Counted from the stretch's first letter, positions 11,858 through 22,879 are shown. The stretch: 64,000 nucleotides of DNA from Cytobacillus oceanisediminis (GCF_003182355.1 NZ_QGTW01000002.1:1-64000), one strand, 5' to 3'. Numbers and translations are program-made. The notes: a model not told the origin generated them from the letters alone.

Positions 11858-11940
11858 ATGTATAGATAAATGTTAGCCTATGGGCTGAAAGCGGAACTCT
11901 ACTGCCAATGTCCAAATGCTTTTCCAAGTGGGTGATGACG

Positions 11941-12309
11941 ATGAAAAAAGAATTTCGTGTAAAAAAGAATAAAGAATTTCAAGAGGCCTTTAAGAAGGGT
12001 AAGTCATTCGCCAACCGTCAATTTGTCGTTTATATGCTGAGAAAAGAGGATCAGGACCATTTTCGCATAGGGCTATCTGTTAGCAAAAAAATTGGCAATG
12101 CCGTAATGAGAAACCAGATCAAAAGGTATATCCGACAAGCTTTTTTAGAGCTGGAGGTAGAAATAAAACCACAGTATGATCTGATTGTAATTGCCAGGAA
12201 GCCAGTTGCGGATATGGATTTCCATGAAGTGAAAAAAAGCCTTACCCATGTTTTGAAGATTGCAAGGGTTTTGAATAAACCGAGACTTGGAAATACTAAA
12301 AATCAATAG
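11941..12309 (+). CDS. rnpA: ribonuclease P protein component
   Basis: 122 aa. The basic protein cofactor of RNase P, which matures tRNA 5' ends. The RNR-like signature [12 protein letters not shown] is at about residues 52-63 and is preceded by [12 protein letters not shown]. The frame is open 11 codons upstream, but GGGTGATG just before the ATG at 11941 and the family N terminus [13 protein letters not shown] support this start. Confidence 0.97.
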   Translation: MKKEFRVKKNKEFQEAFKKGKSFANRQFVVYMLRKEDQDHFRIGLSVSKKIGNAVMRNQIKRYIRQAFLELEVEIKPQYDLIVIARKPVADMDFHEVKKSLTHVLKIARVLNKPRLGNTKNQ

Positions 12310-12446
12310 TCTTTATCTATCTTTATTATGAAGCACTTCATTATAAAAGATGATAAAATAAGATACATATGAGCGTGTCTCTATTTTGGGGACAAGCAAA
12401 TGCAATATATTTAAATTATTTAGGAGCAATAAGGAGGAAAAAACGG

Positions 12447-13232
12447 TTGAAGAAACGAATATTCCTATTAATCGGTTTGGTTTTTGTTATGGCGCTTTTG
12501 TCAGGCTGTACTGAGATCAACCAGCCGATTACGTCTGAAAGCGAAGGCTTTTGGAACGAGTATATTGTCTACCCGCTTTCGCTATTTATCATTAAAGTAG
12601 CAGAAATTGCAGGCGGCAGCTACGGACTATCGATTATTATTGTTACGATCATTATTCGCCTGGTTATCTTGCCATTAATGATCAAGCAAACGAAAAGTTC
12701 GAAGGCGATGCAGGCGATTCAGCCAGAAATGCAGAAACTGCGTGAAAAATACAGTTCAAAAGACCAGAAAACCCAGCAGAAGCTACAGCAGGAAACGATG
12801 GCATTATTTCAAAAGCACGGGGTTAACCCTCTTGCAGGATGTTTTCCATTAGTCGTTCAAATGCCGATTCTAATTGGTTTCTATCATGCGATTACACGTA
12901 CTCGTGAAATCGCAAACCATAATTTCCTATGGTTTGATCTTGGTTCTCCAGATCCAATTTATTTATTGCCAGTAATTGCAGGTATTACAACATTCATTCA
13001 GCAAAAAATGATGATGGCCGGCACTCAGCATACAGGGCAAATGGCAGCACAGATGAAGATGATGCTTTATCTTATGCCGATCATGATTGTCATTTTTGCT
13101 ATTAATTTCCCAGCTGCTCTCTCTCTTTACTGGGTAGTGGGTAATATCTTTATGATCATACAAACTTATTTTATTAAAGGTCCGGACCTGAAAGCTGCGG
13201 CGGCCGGAAATGCAGGAGGAGCCAAAAAGTGA
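12447..13232 (+). CDS. spoIIIJ: membrane protein insertase YidC/SpoIIIJ
   Basis: 261 aa. Inserts membrane proteins, and in Bacillus is needed for the SpoIIIA-SpoIIQ channel during sporulation. A lipoprotein signal is visible (FVMALLSGC), followed by five predicted membrane segments. The conserved Arg of the hydrophilic groove lies in [10 protein letters not shown] and the motif [10 protein letters not shown] is present. The start is TTG at 12447 with AAGGAGG 9 nt upstream; upstream in-frame codons lack a ribosome site. It overlaps jag by 4 nt. Confidence 0.97.
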   Translation: MKKRIFLLIGLVFVMALLSGCTEINQPITSESEGFWNEYIVYPLSLFIIKVAEIAGGSYGLSIIIVTIIIRLVILPLMIKQTKSSKAMQAIQPEMQKLREKYSSKDQKTQQKLQQETMALFQKHGVNPLAGCFPLVVQMPILIGFYHAITRTREIANHNFLWFDLGSPDPIYLLPVIAGITTFIQQKMMMAGTQHTGQMAAQMKMMLYLMPIMIVIFAINFPAALSLYWVVGNIFMIIQTYFIKGPDLKAAAAGNAGGAKK

Positions 13233-13855
13233 AACAAGTAACTGCTACAGGACAGACCGTCAAGGAAGCAGTAGAGTCAGCTTTAGCTCAATTAAATACA
13301 ACTGAAGACCGCGCAGAGATAACAATAGTTGATGAAGGTAAAAAAGGCGTTTTCGGGATTTTCGGTTCCCGTCCGGCAGTGGTGAAAGCTGTTAAGAAAC
13401 TCGATCCGATTGAAGAAGCAGAGAAGTTCCTCATGGATGTCAGTGAGAAAATGGGAATGTCGGTTGAAATTGAAACATTAAAGGACGGAAAAAATGTTCA
13501 ATTTATCCTATCCGGTGAAAAAATTGCTCTTTTAATCGGAAAAAGAGGACAAACACTTAATTCACTTCAGTATTTGACCCAGCTTGTCATCAACCGCTTT
13601 TCTGGCCAGTATCTGAATGTAGTGCTGGATGCGGAGGATTACCGGAAGAGACGCCAGGATACACTGATTCAATTAGCTGAAAGGCTTGCTCAAAAAGCTT
13701 TGAAGACGGGAAAGGAAATTGCGTTGGAACCTATGCCTTCCTATGAAAGGAAAGTTATCCATACCGCTCTCGTTCATAATAAGAATATAAAAACGTATTC
13801 TGATGGCAACGATCCACATCGCCATATTGTCATAGCCCCGGCTAGAACCAGATAG
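13229..13855 (+). CDS. jag: RNA-binding protein Jag/KhpB (SpoIIIJ-associated)
   Basis: 208 aa. Order of domains: N-terminal Jag domain ([19 protein letters not shown]...[13 protein letters not shown]), KH domain (about 80-145, with [15 protein letters not shown]), and C-terminal R3H domain (RKVIHTALV...[15 protein letters not shown]). Partner of KhpA in RNA binding and linked to cell wall growth and sporulation. The GTG start overlaps the spoIIIJ stop as GTGA, so the two are translationally coupled. Confidence 0.96.
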   Translation: MKQVTATGQTVKEAVESALAQLNTTEDRAEITIVDEGKKGVFGIFGSRPAVVKAVKKLDPIEEAEKFLMDVSEKMGMSVEIETLKDGKNVQFILSGEKIALLIGKRGQTLNSLQYLTQLVINRFSGQYLNVVLDAEDYRKRRQDTLIQLAERLAQKALKTGKEIALEPMPSYERKVIHTALVHNKNIKTYSDGNDPHRHIVIAPARTR

Positions 13856-13870
13856 GCGGAAGGCGATTTT

Positions 13871-13904
13871 AAAAACCCAATCCATTAACGGATTGGGTTT
13901 TTTT
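13871..13904 (+). terminator. terminator after jag
   Basis: AAACCCAATCC attaac GGATTGGGTTT followed by a T run. Confidence 0.92.
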
Positions 13905-13983
13905 ATGTCTGGATTTAGTTCCAAGTGCTTTTTTTATATAATCAACTCCTCCGTAAAATATTAATTCTCAATTGGTTTTATTG

Positions 13984-14076
13984 TTATTCACATGTGGATA
14001 AGTTAAAATAGAGCATATTAAATATGAGGCGTGTGGATAATTGTTTCTTTATCAAAAAGAATATGTCTGTGGACAA
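13984..14076. promoter_or_regulatory. DnaA-box cluster upstream of mnmE
   Basis: Three consensus boxes in 57 nt: TTATTCACA (13984-13992, plus), TGTGGATAA (13993-14001, minus) and TGTGGATAA (14032-14040, minus), plus a one-mismatch box TGTGGACAA (14068-14076). The first two abut head to head. A DnaA-binding region near trmE (mnmE) is known in B. subtilis, so this cluster appears conserved. Confidence 0.8.
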
Positions 14077-14246
14077 GCGTAAAATGAACCGTTTGAGATG
14101 CTTTTCTAACAAATAGGCATGTGATATTCTATTAATTTGGGGAATCGATATAATAATCATTTTTATATAGATTGAAGAAAGTTAAGGGAAGGCTGTTTTC
14201 GTAAATTTTGTTGCTTTTTGACGGCAAACTTAGTTTATCTAACTGA

Positions 14247-14433
14247 GTTGATTGCAGCGGAGGGCACTTGAACCTCGAAAATGCATTCTCATTTTCTTCG
14301 TGCGGTGTTTATTCGAGGAAGCTGATTCAGTGTCATGCGAGAAGAGAGGGAAGTGGGAGACCCCACAGGCGAAGCCGGGGAGGCTCGCATCGCTCCCCGC
14401 GTAAAGCAAGTGCCCGCAGCGGAAATCAACGGG
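14247..14433 (+). repeat. MITE-like intergenic repeat, family A copy 1
   Basis: Starts GTTGATTGCAGCGG and ends in GCAGCGGAAATCAACG, whose reverse complement matches the start. The interior shares TTCTTCGTGCGGTGTTTATT and CGAGGA with copies at 20163 and 22880. It occupies the mnmE upstream region; nothing coding is seen. Confidence 0.7.
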
Positions 14434-14472
14434 CTATGAGAAAAGAGCCTAAGGAAAAGAGAGGTGAAGAGA

Positions 14473-15858
14473 GTGGAATTTGATACAATAGCGGCCATTT
14501 CTACGCCGATGGGTGAGGGTGCTATAGCCATTGTCCGGCTCAGCGGCGACCAGGCATTTGATATTGCGGATCGTTTGTTCAGAGGGGTAGGAGGAAAGCG
14601 TCTGAAGGATGTAGCCTCCCATACCATTCATTACGGCCATATCATTGATCCGAAAACAGGTGAGGTAGCTGAGGAAGTAATGGTTTCAGCGATGAAGGGA
14701 CCGAAAACATTTACGAAAGAAGATGTTATTGAAATAAACTGCCATGGCGGTTTGGTTTCGGTCAATCGTGTATTGCAGCTATTATTAAATAATGGAGCAC
14801 GCCTGGCAGAGCCGGGGGAATTTACAAAACGAGCGTTTTTGAACGGACGAATTGATTTGTCGCAGGCAGAAGCTGTTATGGATTTAATCCGGGCCAAAAC
14901 GGATCGGGCCATGAATGTGGCGCTCGGGCAGATGGAAGGGCGGCTTTCAAAGCTCATTCAAAAGCTCCGTCAGGAAATTCTGGAGATCCTTGCCCATGTG
15001 GAAGTGAATATTGACTATCCTGAATACGATGATGTAGAGGAAATGACCCATCATATGCTGTTGCAAAAATCCTCTTATGTAAGGAAGGAGATTGAGAAGC
15101 TTCTGCGTACATCCCAGCAGGGAAAAATTTTGCGTGAGGGACTTTCAACAGTTATCGTAGGACGTCCTAACGTTGGAAAATCCTCTCTGCTAAATAGCCT
15201 TGTCCATGAGAATAAGGCAATTGTAACGGATATACCGGGAACAACACGCGACGTAATTGAGGAATACGTTAATGTAAGAGGCGTTCCACTGAGATTGCTG
15301 GATACTGCCGGGATCCGAGAGACTGAAGATATTGTTGAACGAATTGGAGTCGAAAAATCCAGACAGGTACTAAAGGAAGCTGACCTTATTTTGCTGGTAC
15401 TTAATTATTCGGATGAATTGACGGCTGAGGATGAAAATATATTTAAAGCGGTCGAAGGTATGGATGCCATTGTCATTGTCAATAAAATGGACCTGGAACA
15501 AAAAATCGATATGGACCGCGTTCATGAACTTTCAAAAAACCATAAACTGGTTACGACCTCTTTACTAGAGGATAAAGGGGTAGACGATTTGGAAGAGGCA
15601 ATTGCTTCCCTTTTCTTTGAAGGTTCAATTGAAGCTGGCGATATAACCTATGTATCAAACACCCGCCATATTGCCCTTTTAAATCAGGCTTTAAATGCCA
15701 TTGACGATGCCATACAGGGTGTTGAAATGGGGACGCCAATAGACATCGTACAAATCGATTTAACAAGAACCTGGGAGCTGCTTGGCGAAATTATTGGCGA
15801 CAGTGTCCATGAAAGCTTGATTGACCAATTATTCTCGCAGTTTTGTTTAGGAAAATAG
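14473..15858 (+). CDS. mnmE: tRNA modification GTPase MnmE (TrmE)
   Basis: 461 aa. With MnmG it forms carboxymethylaminomethyluridine at the wobble position of certain tRNAs. The N-terminal formyl-THF-binding domain begins [25 protein letters not shown]; the G domain shows [30 protein letters not shown] and NKMDL; the C terminus is FCLGK with the conserved Cys. The frame also offers GTG at 14464, but AGAGGTGA sits 6 nt before the GTG at 14473, which gives the standard N terminus. Confidence 0.98.
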   Translation: MEFDTIAAISTPMGEGAIAIVRLSGDQAFDIADRLFRGVGGKRLKDVASHTIHYGHIIDPKTGEVAEEVMVSAMKGPKTFTKEDVIEINCHGGLVSVNRVLQLLLNNGARLAEPGEFTKRAFLNGRIDLSQAEAVMDLIRAKTDRAMNVALGQMEGRLSKLIQKLRQEILEILAHVEVNIDYPEYDDVEEMTHHMLLQKSSYVRKEIEKLLRTSQQGKILREGLSTVIVGRPNVGKSSLLNSLVHENKAIVTDIPGTTRDVIEEYVNVRGVPLRLLDTAGIRETEDIVERIGVEKSRQVLKEADLILLVLNYSDELTAEDENIFKAVEGMDAIVIVNKMDLEQKIDMDRVHELSKNHKLVTTSLLEDKGVDDLEEAIASLFFEGSIEAGDITYVSNTRHIALLNQALNAIDDAIQGVEMGTPIDIVQIDLTRTWELLGEIIGDSVHESLIDQLFSQFCLGK

Positions 15859-15929
15859 ATAATTTTTAGACAGAAAAATGTCACTATTAACCGGTAAGAA
15901 AGTAAAAATTTAAATTTTGATAATTGTTT

Positions 15930-16042
15930 AGCTACAGCGCCTACCCCTCTGGTGTCGAAGGGGAAGCACCAAGGAGAGCATCCTTGATATGCTTCGCAGG
16001 AACTGCGGATTTTGGTTGTTCCGAAGGCGCTTGCGCTTTTCT
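15930..16042 (-). repeat. dispersed intergenic repeat, family B copy 1
   Basis: Plus strand runs from AGCTACAGCGCCTACCCC to GAAGGCGCTTGCGCTTTT. Its reverse complement begins and ends like the copy at 17957 (AAAGCG...GCGCCTT...AGGCGC...GAGCT). It is the type of short palindromic repeat common in Bacillus intergenic regions. It separates mnmE from mnmG. Confidence 0.6.
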
Positions 16043-16065
16043 AATTGCAGTAAAGGAGGCCGCTC

Positions 16066-17955
16066 ATGACATATGAAGCTGGAAGTTATGATGTCATAGT
16101 AGTCGGAGCCGGACATGCAGGTGTAGAAGCAGGCCTTGCTTCCGCCCGTCTTGGCGCTAAGACATTAATGATTACGATAAATTTAGATATGGTAGCCTTT
16201 ATGCCCTGCAATCCCTCTGTAGGAGGACCTGCAAAAGGGATTGTTGTGAGGGAAATTGATGCGCTTGGCGGAGAAATGGGCAAGAATATCGATAAAACCC
16301 ATATTCAGATGCGAATGCTTAATACCGGAAAAGGGCCAGCAGTCCGTGCATTGAGAGCCCAGGCAGATAAATTCACGTATCAGCACGAGATGAAAAAGAC
16401 ATTGGAAAATGAACCAAACCTGACGCTGATTCAGGGGATGGTTGAGCGGCTAATTGTAGAAGAAGGAGAATGCAAAGGCGTTATTACCCAGACAGGTGCC
16501 GTGTACTCTTCCAAAACAGTTGTCATTACGACGGGAACATTCCTTAGAGGAGAAATTATCCTAGGGGAACTTAAGTACTCCAGCGGCCCTAATAACCAGC
16601 AGCCATCCATAAAGCTTTCAGAGCATTTACAGGAGCTTGGGTTTGATTTGGTGCGTTTTAAAACAGGTACCCCTCCTCGTGTAAACAGCCATACCATTGA
16701 TTACAGCAAGACGGAAATACAGCCTGGCGATGATGTGCCAAGAGCTTTCTCTTATGAAACAACAAAGTATATTACTGACCAGCTGCCATGCTGGCTGACT
16801 TATACAAATGAAGAAACGCATACGCTGATTGACAATAATCTTCATCGTTCGCCAATGTATTCCGGAATGATTAAAGGAACAGGACCTCGTTATTGCCCAT
16901 CCATTGAAGATAAGGTCGTCCGTTTTAATGATAAGCCCCGCCACCAGATTTTTTTGGAGCCTGAGGGACGGAATACACAGGAAGTTTATGTGCAAGGCCT
17001 TTCAACAAGTTTGCCTGAGGATGTTCAGCAGAAGATTCTAAGAACCATTCCTGGATTGGAAAATGTCCAGATGATGCGTGCAGGCTATGCTATTGAATAT
17101 GATGCCATTGTGCCGACCCAGTTATGGCCGACTCTTGAAACAAAGAACGTAAAAAATCTTTATACGGCTGGCCAAATTAACGGAACATCCGGTTATGAAG
17201 AAGCTGCCGGACAGGGTCTGATGGCCGGCATGAATGCGGGTTTGAAGTCTCTTGACAAAGAAGAAGTCATCTTAAGCCGCTCAGATGCTTATATTGGCGT
17301 ACTGATTGATGATTTAGTAACAAAAGGGACAAATGAGCCATATCGTCTACTAACTTCAAGAGCAGAATACCGGTTGCTTCTTCGCCATGATAATGCCGAT
17401 TTACGCTTAACAGAGCTTGGGCACAGGGTTGGGCTAATCCGCGAAGAACGCTATGAAAAATTCCTGGTGAAAAAACAGGCCATTGAAGAAGAGAAAAAGC
17501 GTCTTCAGAGCATTATTATTAAACCAACCAGTGAAGTACAGGAACTGATCAAGAATCAGGGCGGCAGTGAGCTGAAAGATGGCATTCGTGCATCTGATTT
17601 GTTGAAGCGGCCGGAAATGACTTATGAACATATCCAAAAGCTAGTTCCGGCTGAGGGAACACTCGATCCGGATGTAACTGAACAGGTCGAAATTCAAATC
17701 AAGTATGAAGGCTATATTGAAAAATCTCTTCAGCAGGTAGATCGCCTGAAGAAGATGGAAAATAAGAAAATCCCTGAAAACATTGATTATGATGCCATAA
17801 ACGGACTAGCATCCGAAGCGAAACAAAAGCTGAAAGAAGTTAGGCCGCTATCGATCGCACAGGCATCAAGAATTTCCGGTGTTAACCCTGCGGATATCTC
17901 CATTTTGCTTGTCTATCTTGAACAAGGAAGAATTGCAAGGATATCAGCGGATTAA
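16066..17955 (+). CDS. mnmG: tRNA uridine modification enzyme MnmG (GidA)
   Basis: 629 aa, the usual length. FAD-dependent partner of MnmE in wobble uridine modification. The dinucleotide-binding motif [19 protein letters not shown] is at about residues 11-29; [11 protein letters not shown] and the later [19 protein letters not shown] are family signatures. The start ATG has AAAGGAGG 7 nt upstream. It lies between mnmE and rsmG as in other Bacillus. Confidence 0.98.
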   Translation: MTYEAGSYDVIVVGAGHAGVEAGLASARLGAKTLMITINLDMVAFMPCNPSVGGPAKGIVVREIDALGGEMGKNIDKTHIQMRMLNTGKGPAVRALRAQADKFTYQHEMKKTLENEPNLTLIQGMVERLIVEEGECKGVITQTGAVYSSKTVVITTGTFLRGEIILGELKYSSGPNNQQPSIKLSEHLQELGFDLVRFKTGTPPRVNSHTIDYSKTEIQPGDDVPRAFSYETTKYITDQLPCWLTYTNEETHTLIDNNLHRSPMYSGMIKGTGPRYCPSIEDKVVRFNDKPRHQIFLEPEGRNTQEVYVQGLSTSLPEDVQQKILRTIPGLENVQMMRAGYAIEYDAIVPTQLWPTLETKNVKNLYTAGQINGTSGYEEAAGQGLMAGMNAGLKSLDKEEVILSRSDAYIGVLIDDLVTKGTNEPYRLLTSRAEYRLLLRHDNADLRLTELGHRVGLIREERYEKFLVKKQAIEEEKKRLQSIIIKPTSEVQELIKNQGGSELKDGIRASDLLKRPEMTYEHIQKLVPAEGTLDPDVTEQVEIQIKYEGYIEKSLQQVDRLKKMENKKIPENIDYDAINGLASEAKQKLKEVRPLSIAQASRISGVNPADISILLVYLEQGRIARISAD

Positions 17956-17956
17956 G

Positions 17957-18095
17957 GAAAGCGGAGGCACCTTGCCCACGAAGGAACGCAGACTAAGAAC
18001 GCCACGTCCTGTGGCAACGTCTGCATAACCCACATCCTGTGGGCCTCAAGCACAAGATGAGCCTCTCGGGGATAGGCGCGGGAGCTAGACAGTTA
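17957..18095 (+). repeat. dispersed intergenic repeat, family B copy 2
   Basis: From AAAGCGGAGGCACCTTGCC to GATAGGCGCGGGAGCTAGAC, with internal hairpins CCACGTCCTGTGG and CCCACATCCTGTGGG. It shares its ends with the inverted copy at 15930. It explains why the open frame upstream of rsmG is not coding. Confidence 0.65.
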
Positions 18096-18167
18096 TCGAA
18101 GTCCAAAGTTACACTTTTGAATCCAATAATTAATCCGATCATGTCTTACAGCGGAAAGGATTTGCTA

Positions 18168-18884
18168 ATGAATATAGAACAATTTACAGAAATGCTTGCG
18201 GCGAAAGGGATTGTCCTTTCGTCCAGGCAATTAAATCAATATGAAACATACTATTCCACATTAGTAGAGTGGAACGAAAAAATGAATTTAACAGCTATTA
18301 CAGACAAAGAAGATGTTTATTTAAAGCATTTTTATGATTCAATTACAGCGGCATTTTATTTTAATTTTAACCAGCCGCTGAACGTCTGTGATGTCGGAGC
18401 GGGTGCTGGTTTTCCAAGCATTCCGATAAAAATTGCATTTCCGGAAATACATATTACGATTGTCGATTCGCTGAATAAACGCATTGGATTTCTTGAGCAC
18501 TTGGCAAAGGCATTAGAATTGGAAGACGTCCGTTTTATTCACGATCGTGCGGAAACCTTTGGCCAAAACAAGGAATACCGGGAGTCCTTTGATGTTGTAA
18601 CAGCAAGGGCTGTTGCCAGGCTGTCCGTATTGAGCGAGCTTTGTTTGCCGCTGGCTAAAACTGGAGGCATGTTTATTGCCATGAAAGGTGCAAGTGCCAA
18701 AGAAGAGCTGGATGCCGGCAAAAAAGCGATAACAGTCTTAGGAGGAAAACTTGTTGACTCTCATACCTTCACATTGCCCGAAGAAGAAAGTGAGCGCAAC
18801 ATTTTGATCATTAAAAAGGAAAAAAGCACACCCAAAAAGTACCCAAGAAAGCCGGGTACACCCAATAAAACACCAATTGAGTAG
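18168..18884 (+). CDS. rsmG: 16S rRNA m7G527 methyltransferase RsmG (GidB)
   Basis: 238 aa. Methylates 16S rRNA G527 using S-adenosylmethionine. The SAM-binding motif [20 protein letters not shown] is at about residues 69-88 and is followed by [14 protein letters not shown] and [11 protein letters not shown]. The C terminus is basic and proline-rich, as usual. The frame is open 43 codons further upstream, but that part is intergenic repeat; GGAAAGGA precedes the ATG at 18168, which gives [10 protein letters not shown]. Confidence 0.97.
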   Translation: MNIEQFTEMLAAKGIVLSSRQLNQYETYYSTLVEWNEKMNLTAITDKEDVYLKHFYDSITAAFYFNFNQPLNVCDVGAGAGFPSIPIKIAFPEIHITIVDSLNKRIGFLEHLAKALELEDVRFIHDRAETFGQNKEYRESFDVVTARAVARLSVLSELCLPLAKTGGMFIAMKGASAKEELDAGKKAITVLGGKLVDSHTFTLPEEESERNILIIKKEKSTPKKYPRKPGTPNKTPIE

Positions 18885-19025
18885 GGTGCGCATTTCAGCA
18901 ATGTATGACATAATGGTATAGATTAATATGTCTTTTACTAAATATTATATTGTTACAGTTCGGCAGGAAATGTCATTATTATAGAGAATATGTAATAGGG
19001 AGTTTCGTAAAGGTGGTGCAGGGTG

Positions 19026-19907
19026 ATGAAGCATTCTTTCTCACGCTTTTTTGGCCTAGGCGAAAAGGGAGAACAAGTTACAGCGGAAAAACCAGCAGAA
19101 GAACAATTGGATATTGAAGACTTAAGCGAAAAAGAAGAAGTTAAGAAAATACCTATTGACCAAATCGTTCCCAACCGTTTCCAGCCAAGAACGGTGTTTG
19201 ATGATGAAAAAATAGAAGAGCTTTCTCGAACCATCCATACGCATGGAATTATCCAGCCGATTGTCGTACGGGAATTTGAAAACGGCCAGTTTGAGATTAT
19301 TGCAGGTGAACGCAGATATCGGGCCATGAAAAAGCTTGGCTGGGAAGAAGCTCCGGCAATCGTAAAGAATTTAAGTGATACAGAGACCGCATCGGTGGCA
19401 TTAATCGAGAATCTTCAAAGGGAAGAGTTATCCCCAATTGAAGAAGCTGTTGCGTACGGAAAGCTATTGGAACTGCATAATTTGACACAGGAAGCATTGG
19501 CGCAGCGCCTTGGAAAGGGCCAATCAACCGTTGCGAATAAGCTTCGGCTGTTAAAATTGCCGCAGCCTGTCCAGGATGCATTATTAAGCAAATCGATTAC
19601 AGAACGGCATGCCCGTTCGCTCATCCCATTAAAAGACCCTGAGAAGCAGGTTGCATTGCTGCAGGAGATTGTCGAAAAAAATCTTAACGTCAAGCAGACA
19701 GAAGATCGGGTTGTAAGGATCCTTGAACAGAAAAATCCGAAGCCGAAACCAAAGCGGAAGGCTTTCAGCAAGGATATGAGAATAGCGGTCAATACAATCC
19801 GCCAATCTCTTTCCATGGTTTCTGATAGCGGCATCAATCTCGATTCTGAAGAAGAAGAATTTGATGAATTTTATCAAATAACAATCAAAATTCCTAAAAA
19901 GAAATAA
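19026..19907 (+). CDS. noc: nucleoid occlusion protein Noc
   Basis: About 293 aa. A ParB-family CTPase that binds Noc sites and keeps division septa off the nucleoid. The N terminus [14 protein letters not shown] is the amphipathic membrane-targeting helix typical of Noc. The CTP-binding ParB motif [12 protein letters not shown], the [14 protein letters not shown] stretch and a helix-turn-helix ([24 protein letters not shown]) follow. The start is the ATG at 19026 rather than the in-frame GTG just before it. A paralogue of spo0J 2 kb downstream. Confidence 0.95.
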   Translation: MKHSFSRFFGLGEKGEQVTAEKPAEEQLDIEDLSEKEEVKKIPIDQIVPNRFQPRTVFDDEKIEELSRTIHTHGIIQPIVVREFENGQFEIIAGERRYRAMKKLGWEEAPAIVKNLSDTETASVALIENLQREELSPIEEAVAYGKLLELHNLTQEALAQRLGKGQSTVANKLRLLKLPQPVQDALLSKSITERHARSLIPLKDPEKQVALLQEIVEKNLNVKQTEDRVVRILEQKNPKPKPKRKAFSKDMRIAVNTIRQSLSMVSDSGINLDSEEEEFDEFYQITIKIPKKK

Positions 19908-19912
19908 AGATT

Positions 19913-19960
19913 AACGCGAGAAATCAAGCAGGCCCCTGCTCCGATTCTCGCGTTTTTTTT
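19913..19960 (+). terminator. terminator after noc
   Basis: AACGCGAG and CTCGCGTT flank a 26-nt loop region with a second small hairpin (GCAGG/CCTGC), followed by eight T. Confidence 0.85.
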
Positions 19961-20162
19961 GCAGGTCCCATTTAAGCCCCTATTGTCCTTGGCAAAGGTA
20001 ATACTCTAATTCCAAAAGACTGTTAGAATCTTCTTATTTTTAACAAAAAAATAATTCTATCTTCTTTTTCGTGATAAAATAGACTACGTGATTAAGGGAT
20101 TTAAATAAATATAACCATATTAGAAATTTGATGTGATAAAGCTAATTTTGATTTAGCACCGT

Positions 20163-20345
20163 GTTGATTGGGGCGGAAGGTAAGAGATCCTCAAAAAATG
20201 CTATCGCATTTCCTTCGTGTGATGTTTATTCGAGGATGCTAATTCAATGTCCTGCGGGAAAAGCGAGTTAAAGGGAGGCCCCGCTGGCGCGTCATGCGCC
20301 GATGAGGCCCCCGGACCGCCCGCGGCCGCTGATTGTCTGTAGCAG
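20163..20345 (+). repeat. MITE-like intergenic repeat, family A copy 2
   Basis: Starts GTTGATTGGGGCGGAAGG; shares TTCCTTCGTGTGATGTTTAT and GAGGATGCTAATTCAATGTC with the copy at 22880. The right end is degenerate. It fills most of the noc-soj gap (19961-20422); the rest of that gap shows no gene. Confidence 0.7.
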
Positions 20346-20422
20346 AATTCAATACGCTGGTTTAACAGAGTCTAAAATAATATAAATATATTGTTATTTT
20401 AAAGATGAAAGCAGGTGACACC

Positions 20423-21184
20423 GTGGGTAAGATTATAGCTGTTGCGAACCAAAAAGGCGGAGTAGGCAAGACCACTACTTCAGTCAATTTGGGTGCATGC
20501 TTGGCATACATAGGAAAGAGAGTCTTATTAGTAGATATTGATCCCCAGGGAAATGCAACGAGCGGGATTGGCATTGAAAAAGCTGATGTGGATCAATGCA
20601 TATATGATGTACTTGTTGACGATGTGGAAGCATCCAAGGTAATAAAGCCAACATCGGTTGAGAATTTATATGCGATTCCCGCTACGATCCAGCTGGCAGG
20701 TGCGGAAATCGAGTTGGTTCCTACCATATCAAGAGAAGTAAGGTTGAAAAGGGCTTTAGAAGAGGTAAAAGCAAATTTTGATTATATCATTATCGATTGT
20801 CCTCCCTCTCTGGGACTTTTGACAATTAACTCGCTGACAGCATCCGATGCGGTCATTATACCGGTTCAATGTGAATATTATGCGCTTGAAGGTTTGAGCC
20901 AGCTTTTGAATACCGTTCGCCTTGTTCAGAAGCATTTGAATCATGATTTGAAGATTGAAGGCGTTTTGCTGACGATGCTTGATGCCCGTACGAATTTGGG
21001 CATACAAGTTATAGAAGAGGTTAAGAAGTATTTCCAGGATAAAGTATATAAAGCCATCATTCCCCGCAATGTGCGATTAAGTGAGGCTCCGAGCCATGGT
21101 GAACCTATTATTACTTATGATCCGAAGTCACGCGGAGCTGAAGTATATTTAGAATTGGCAAAGGAAGTGGTTTCAAATGGCTAA
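20423..21184 (+). CDS. soj: chromosome partitioning ATPase Soj (ParA)
   Basis: 253 aa, identical in length to B. subtilis Soj. A Walker-type ATPase working with Spo0J in origin segregation and control of DnaA. The deviant Walker A is KGGVGKTTTSVNLG at the N terminus; DIDPQGNATSG and IIDCPPSLG follow. GTG at 20423 is chosen because GCAGGTGA lies 4 nt upstream and the product begins MGKIIAVANQ. The 3' end overlaps spo0J by 8 nt. Confidence 0.97.
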   Translation: MGKIIAVANQKGGVGKTTTSVNLGACLAYIGKRVLLVDIDPQGNATSGIGIEKADVDQCIYDVLVDDVEASKVIKPTSVENLYAIPATIQLAGAEIELVPTISREVRLKRALEEVKANFDYIIIDCPPSLGLLTINSLTASDAVIIPVQCEYYALEGLSQLLNTVRLVQKHLNHDLKIEGVLLTMLDARTNLGIQVIEEVKKYFQDKVYKAIIPRNVRLSEAPSHGEPIITYDPKSRGAEVYLELAKEVVSNG

Positions 21185-22022
21185 AGGTTTAGGTAAAGGT
21201 CTGAATGCTTTTTTTAATAATATTGAAACCGAGAAAGAAGAAACGGTTAAAGAAGTTAATATTAAAGAGCTCCGCCCAAATCCTTATCAGCCCCGAAAAG
21301 TATTTGAAAAGGAAGCAATCGAAGAACTCAAGCAATCTATTATCGAGCACGGAATACTGCAGCCGATTATCGTCCGAAAAAGCATAAAGGGCTATGAAAT
21401 TGTTGTCGGCGAGCGGCGCTATCGGGCAGCAAAGGAAGCAAACCTGGAAACCGTTCCAGTTGTGATTAAAGATTTAAATGAACAGCAAATGATGGAGCTG
21501 GCTGTCCTTGAGAATCTGCAGCGTGAGGATTTAACCCCTATTGAAGAAGCTGCAGCCTACCAGCTGTTGATGGATAAATTGAAGGTTACACAAGAAGAAC
21601 TTGCCAAACGCCTTGGAAAAAGCAGGCCGCACATTGCGAATCACATCCGTCTGCTATCTCTTCCGCCTAAAATACAGGAGCTGATATCAGATGGAAAAAT
21701 TTCGATGGGCCACGGCAGAGCATTGCTGGGTTTAAGAAAGAAAGAAAAATTACCAGCACTCGTTGAAAAAACGATTAAAGATGGATTGAATGTCCGCCAG
21801 CTGGAGCAGCTGATTCAGCAGCTGAATGATGTTTCACGTGAAACGAAAAAGCCGAAAGTTCAAAAGGATATTTTTATAAAGGAACGTGAATCCTCTCTTA
21901 GAGAAAGATTCGGAACGACTGTCCATATCAAGCAATCTAAAAACAAAGGAAAGATTGAAATTGAATTTTTCTCTAAAGAAGACTTGGAGCGAATTATAGA
22001 ACTTTTGGATACCCATTCTTAA
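21177..22022 (+). CDS. spo0J: chromosome partitioning protein Spo0J (ParB)
   Basis: 281 aa. CTP-dependent DNA clamp that loads at parS and recruits condensin. The N terminus MAKGLGKGLNAFFNN is the Soj-interacting tail; the CTPase motifs are NPYQPRKVF and GERRYRAAKEA; a helix-turn-helix follows (VTQEELAKRLGKSRPHIANHIRLL). A parS site is embedded in its own coding sequence. ATG overlaps the end of soj. Confidence 0.97.
   Translation: MAKGLGKGLNAFFNNIETEKEETVKEVNIKELRPNPYQPRKVFEKEAIEELKQSIIEHGILQPIIVRKSIKGYEIVVGERRYRAAKEANLETVPVVIKDLNEQQMMELAVLENLQREDLTPIEEAAAYQLLMDKLKVTQEELAKRLGKSRPHIANHIRLLSLPPKIQELISDGKISMGHGRALLGLRKKEKLPALVEKTIKDGLNVRQLEQLIQQLNDVSRETKKPKVQKDIFIKERESSLRERFGTTVHIKQSKNKGKIEIEFFSKEDLERIIELLDTHS
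21830..21845 (+). promoter_or_regulatory. parS site inside spo0J
   Basis: TGTTTCACGTGAAACG matches the 16-bp parS consensus at 15 positions, the last base being the only difference. B. subtilis also carries a parS inside spo0J. In the protein it encodes part of DVSRETK. Confidence 0.9.
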
Positions 22023-22050
22023 GCCATCTTCAGGATGGTTTATTTTTTTA
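22021..22050 (+). terminator. terminator after spo0J
   Basis: CCATC ttcag GATGG flanked by AA/TT, followed by TATTTTTTT. Confidence 0.75.
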
Positions 22051-22150
22051 ACAGGATTCTAAAAAAATGATTGTAAAAGTGAACCTTCCGTGATACTGTA
22101 AATAAAATAATTATTCGCATCACGAAATAATAATAGATAAGGTGAAAAGA

Positions 22151-22864
22151 ATGTTTCTGCTTGGTACGCTTGTTAATGGGTTGTTAATTATTATTGGAAC
22201 CTTTTTAGGAAAATTACTTCATCGCATTCCCGAAAATATGAAAGGGACAGTTATGCATGCCATAGGCCTTGCTGTCATCGTGCTTGGCCTCCAGATGGGC
22301 TTTAAGAGCGAGAATTTTCTCGTAGTCATATTAAGCCTTGTTTTCGGAACCGTGGTTGGTGAATATTTTGCCTTGGAAGATAAATTGAATAGGCTTGGCG
22401 GCTGGCTTGAAAGCAAGATTGGCTCCAAGGGTGAAGGCAGTATTTCGCAAGGCTTTGTTACAGCAACACTGATTTTTGTCATTGGCGCCATGGCCATTAT
22501 TGGCGCACTGGATAGCGGGATAAGAGGCGATCATTCTGTTCTTTATACAAAGTCCATTATTGACGGATTTACGGCATTGATTCTCACGACTACCCTGGGA
22601 ATTGGCGTTTTGTTCTCAGCTTTTCCGGTCATGATTTATGAGGGATTGATTGCCCTTTTTGCTACACAAATTGATCGATTTGTCCCCCAGCTGCTGATGG
22701 ACAGTTTTATTAAAGAAATGACCGCTACAGGAGGAATAATGATTTTTGCTATTGGTCTGAATTTAACCGGATTGACGAAAATCCGGGTAGCAAACCTGCT
22801 GCCAGGGATTTTGGTAACGGGGGTAATTGTTTCAGTAATCTACTTTTATGGGCTTTATTATTAG
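22151..22864 (+). CDS. DUF554 family membrane protein
   Basis: 237 aa with about seven predicted membrane segments. It starts MFLLGTLVNGLLIIIGTFLGKLL and contains FVIGAMAIIGALDSGIRGDHSVLYTKS, the DUF554 (YdfK/YqgA) signature. The biochemical role of the family is unknown; transport is assumed. An in-frame GTG lies 9 nt upstream, but AAGGTGA sits 5 nt before the ATG at 22151. It stands alone after the spo0J terminator. Confidence 0.85.
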   Translation: MFLLGTLVNGLLIIIGTFLGKLLHRIPENMKGTVMHAIGLAVIVLGLQMGFKSENFLVVILSLVFGTVVGEYFALEDKLNRLGGWLESKIGSKGEGSISQGFVTATLIFVIGAMAIIGALDSGIRGDHSVLYTKSIIDGFTALILTTTLGIGVLFSAFPVMIYEGLIALFATQIDRFVPQLLMDSFIKEMTATGGIMIFAIGLNLTGLTKIRVANLLPGILVTGVIVSVIYFYGLYY

Positions 22865-22879
22865 GCTCTGAAATTTAGG

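Noticed and set aside
18039-18167. N-terminal extension of rsmG
   Set aside because: It reads through a dispersed repeat; the ribosome site and family N terminus support 18168.
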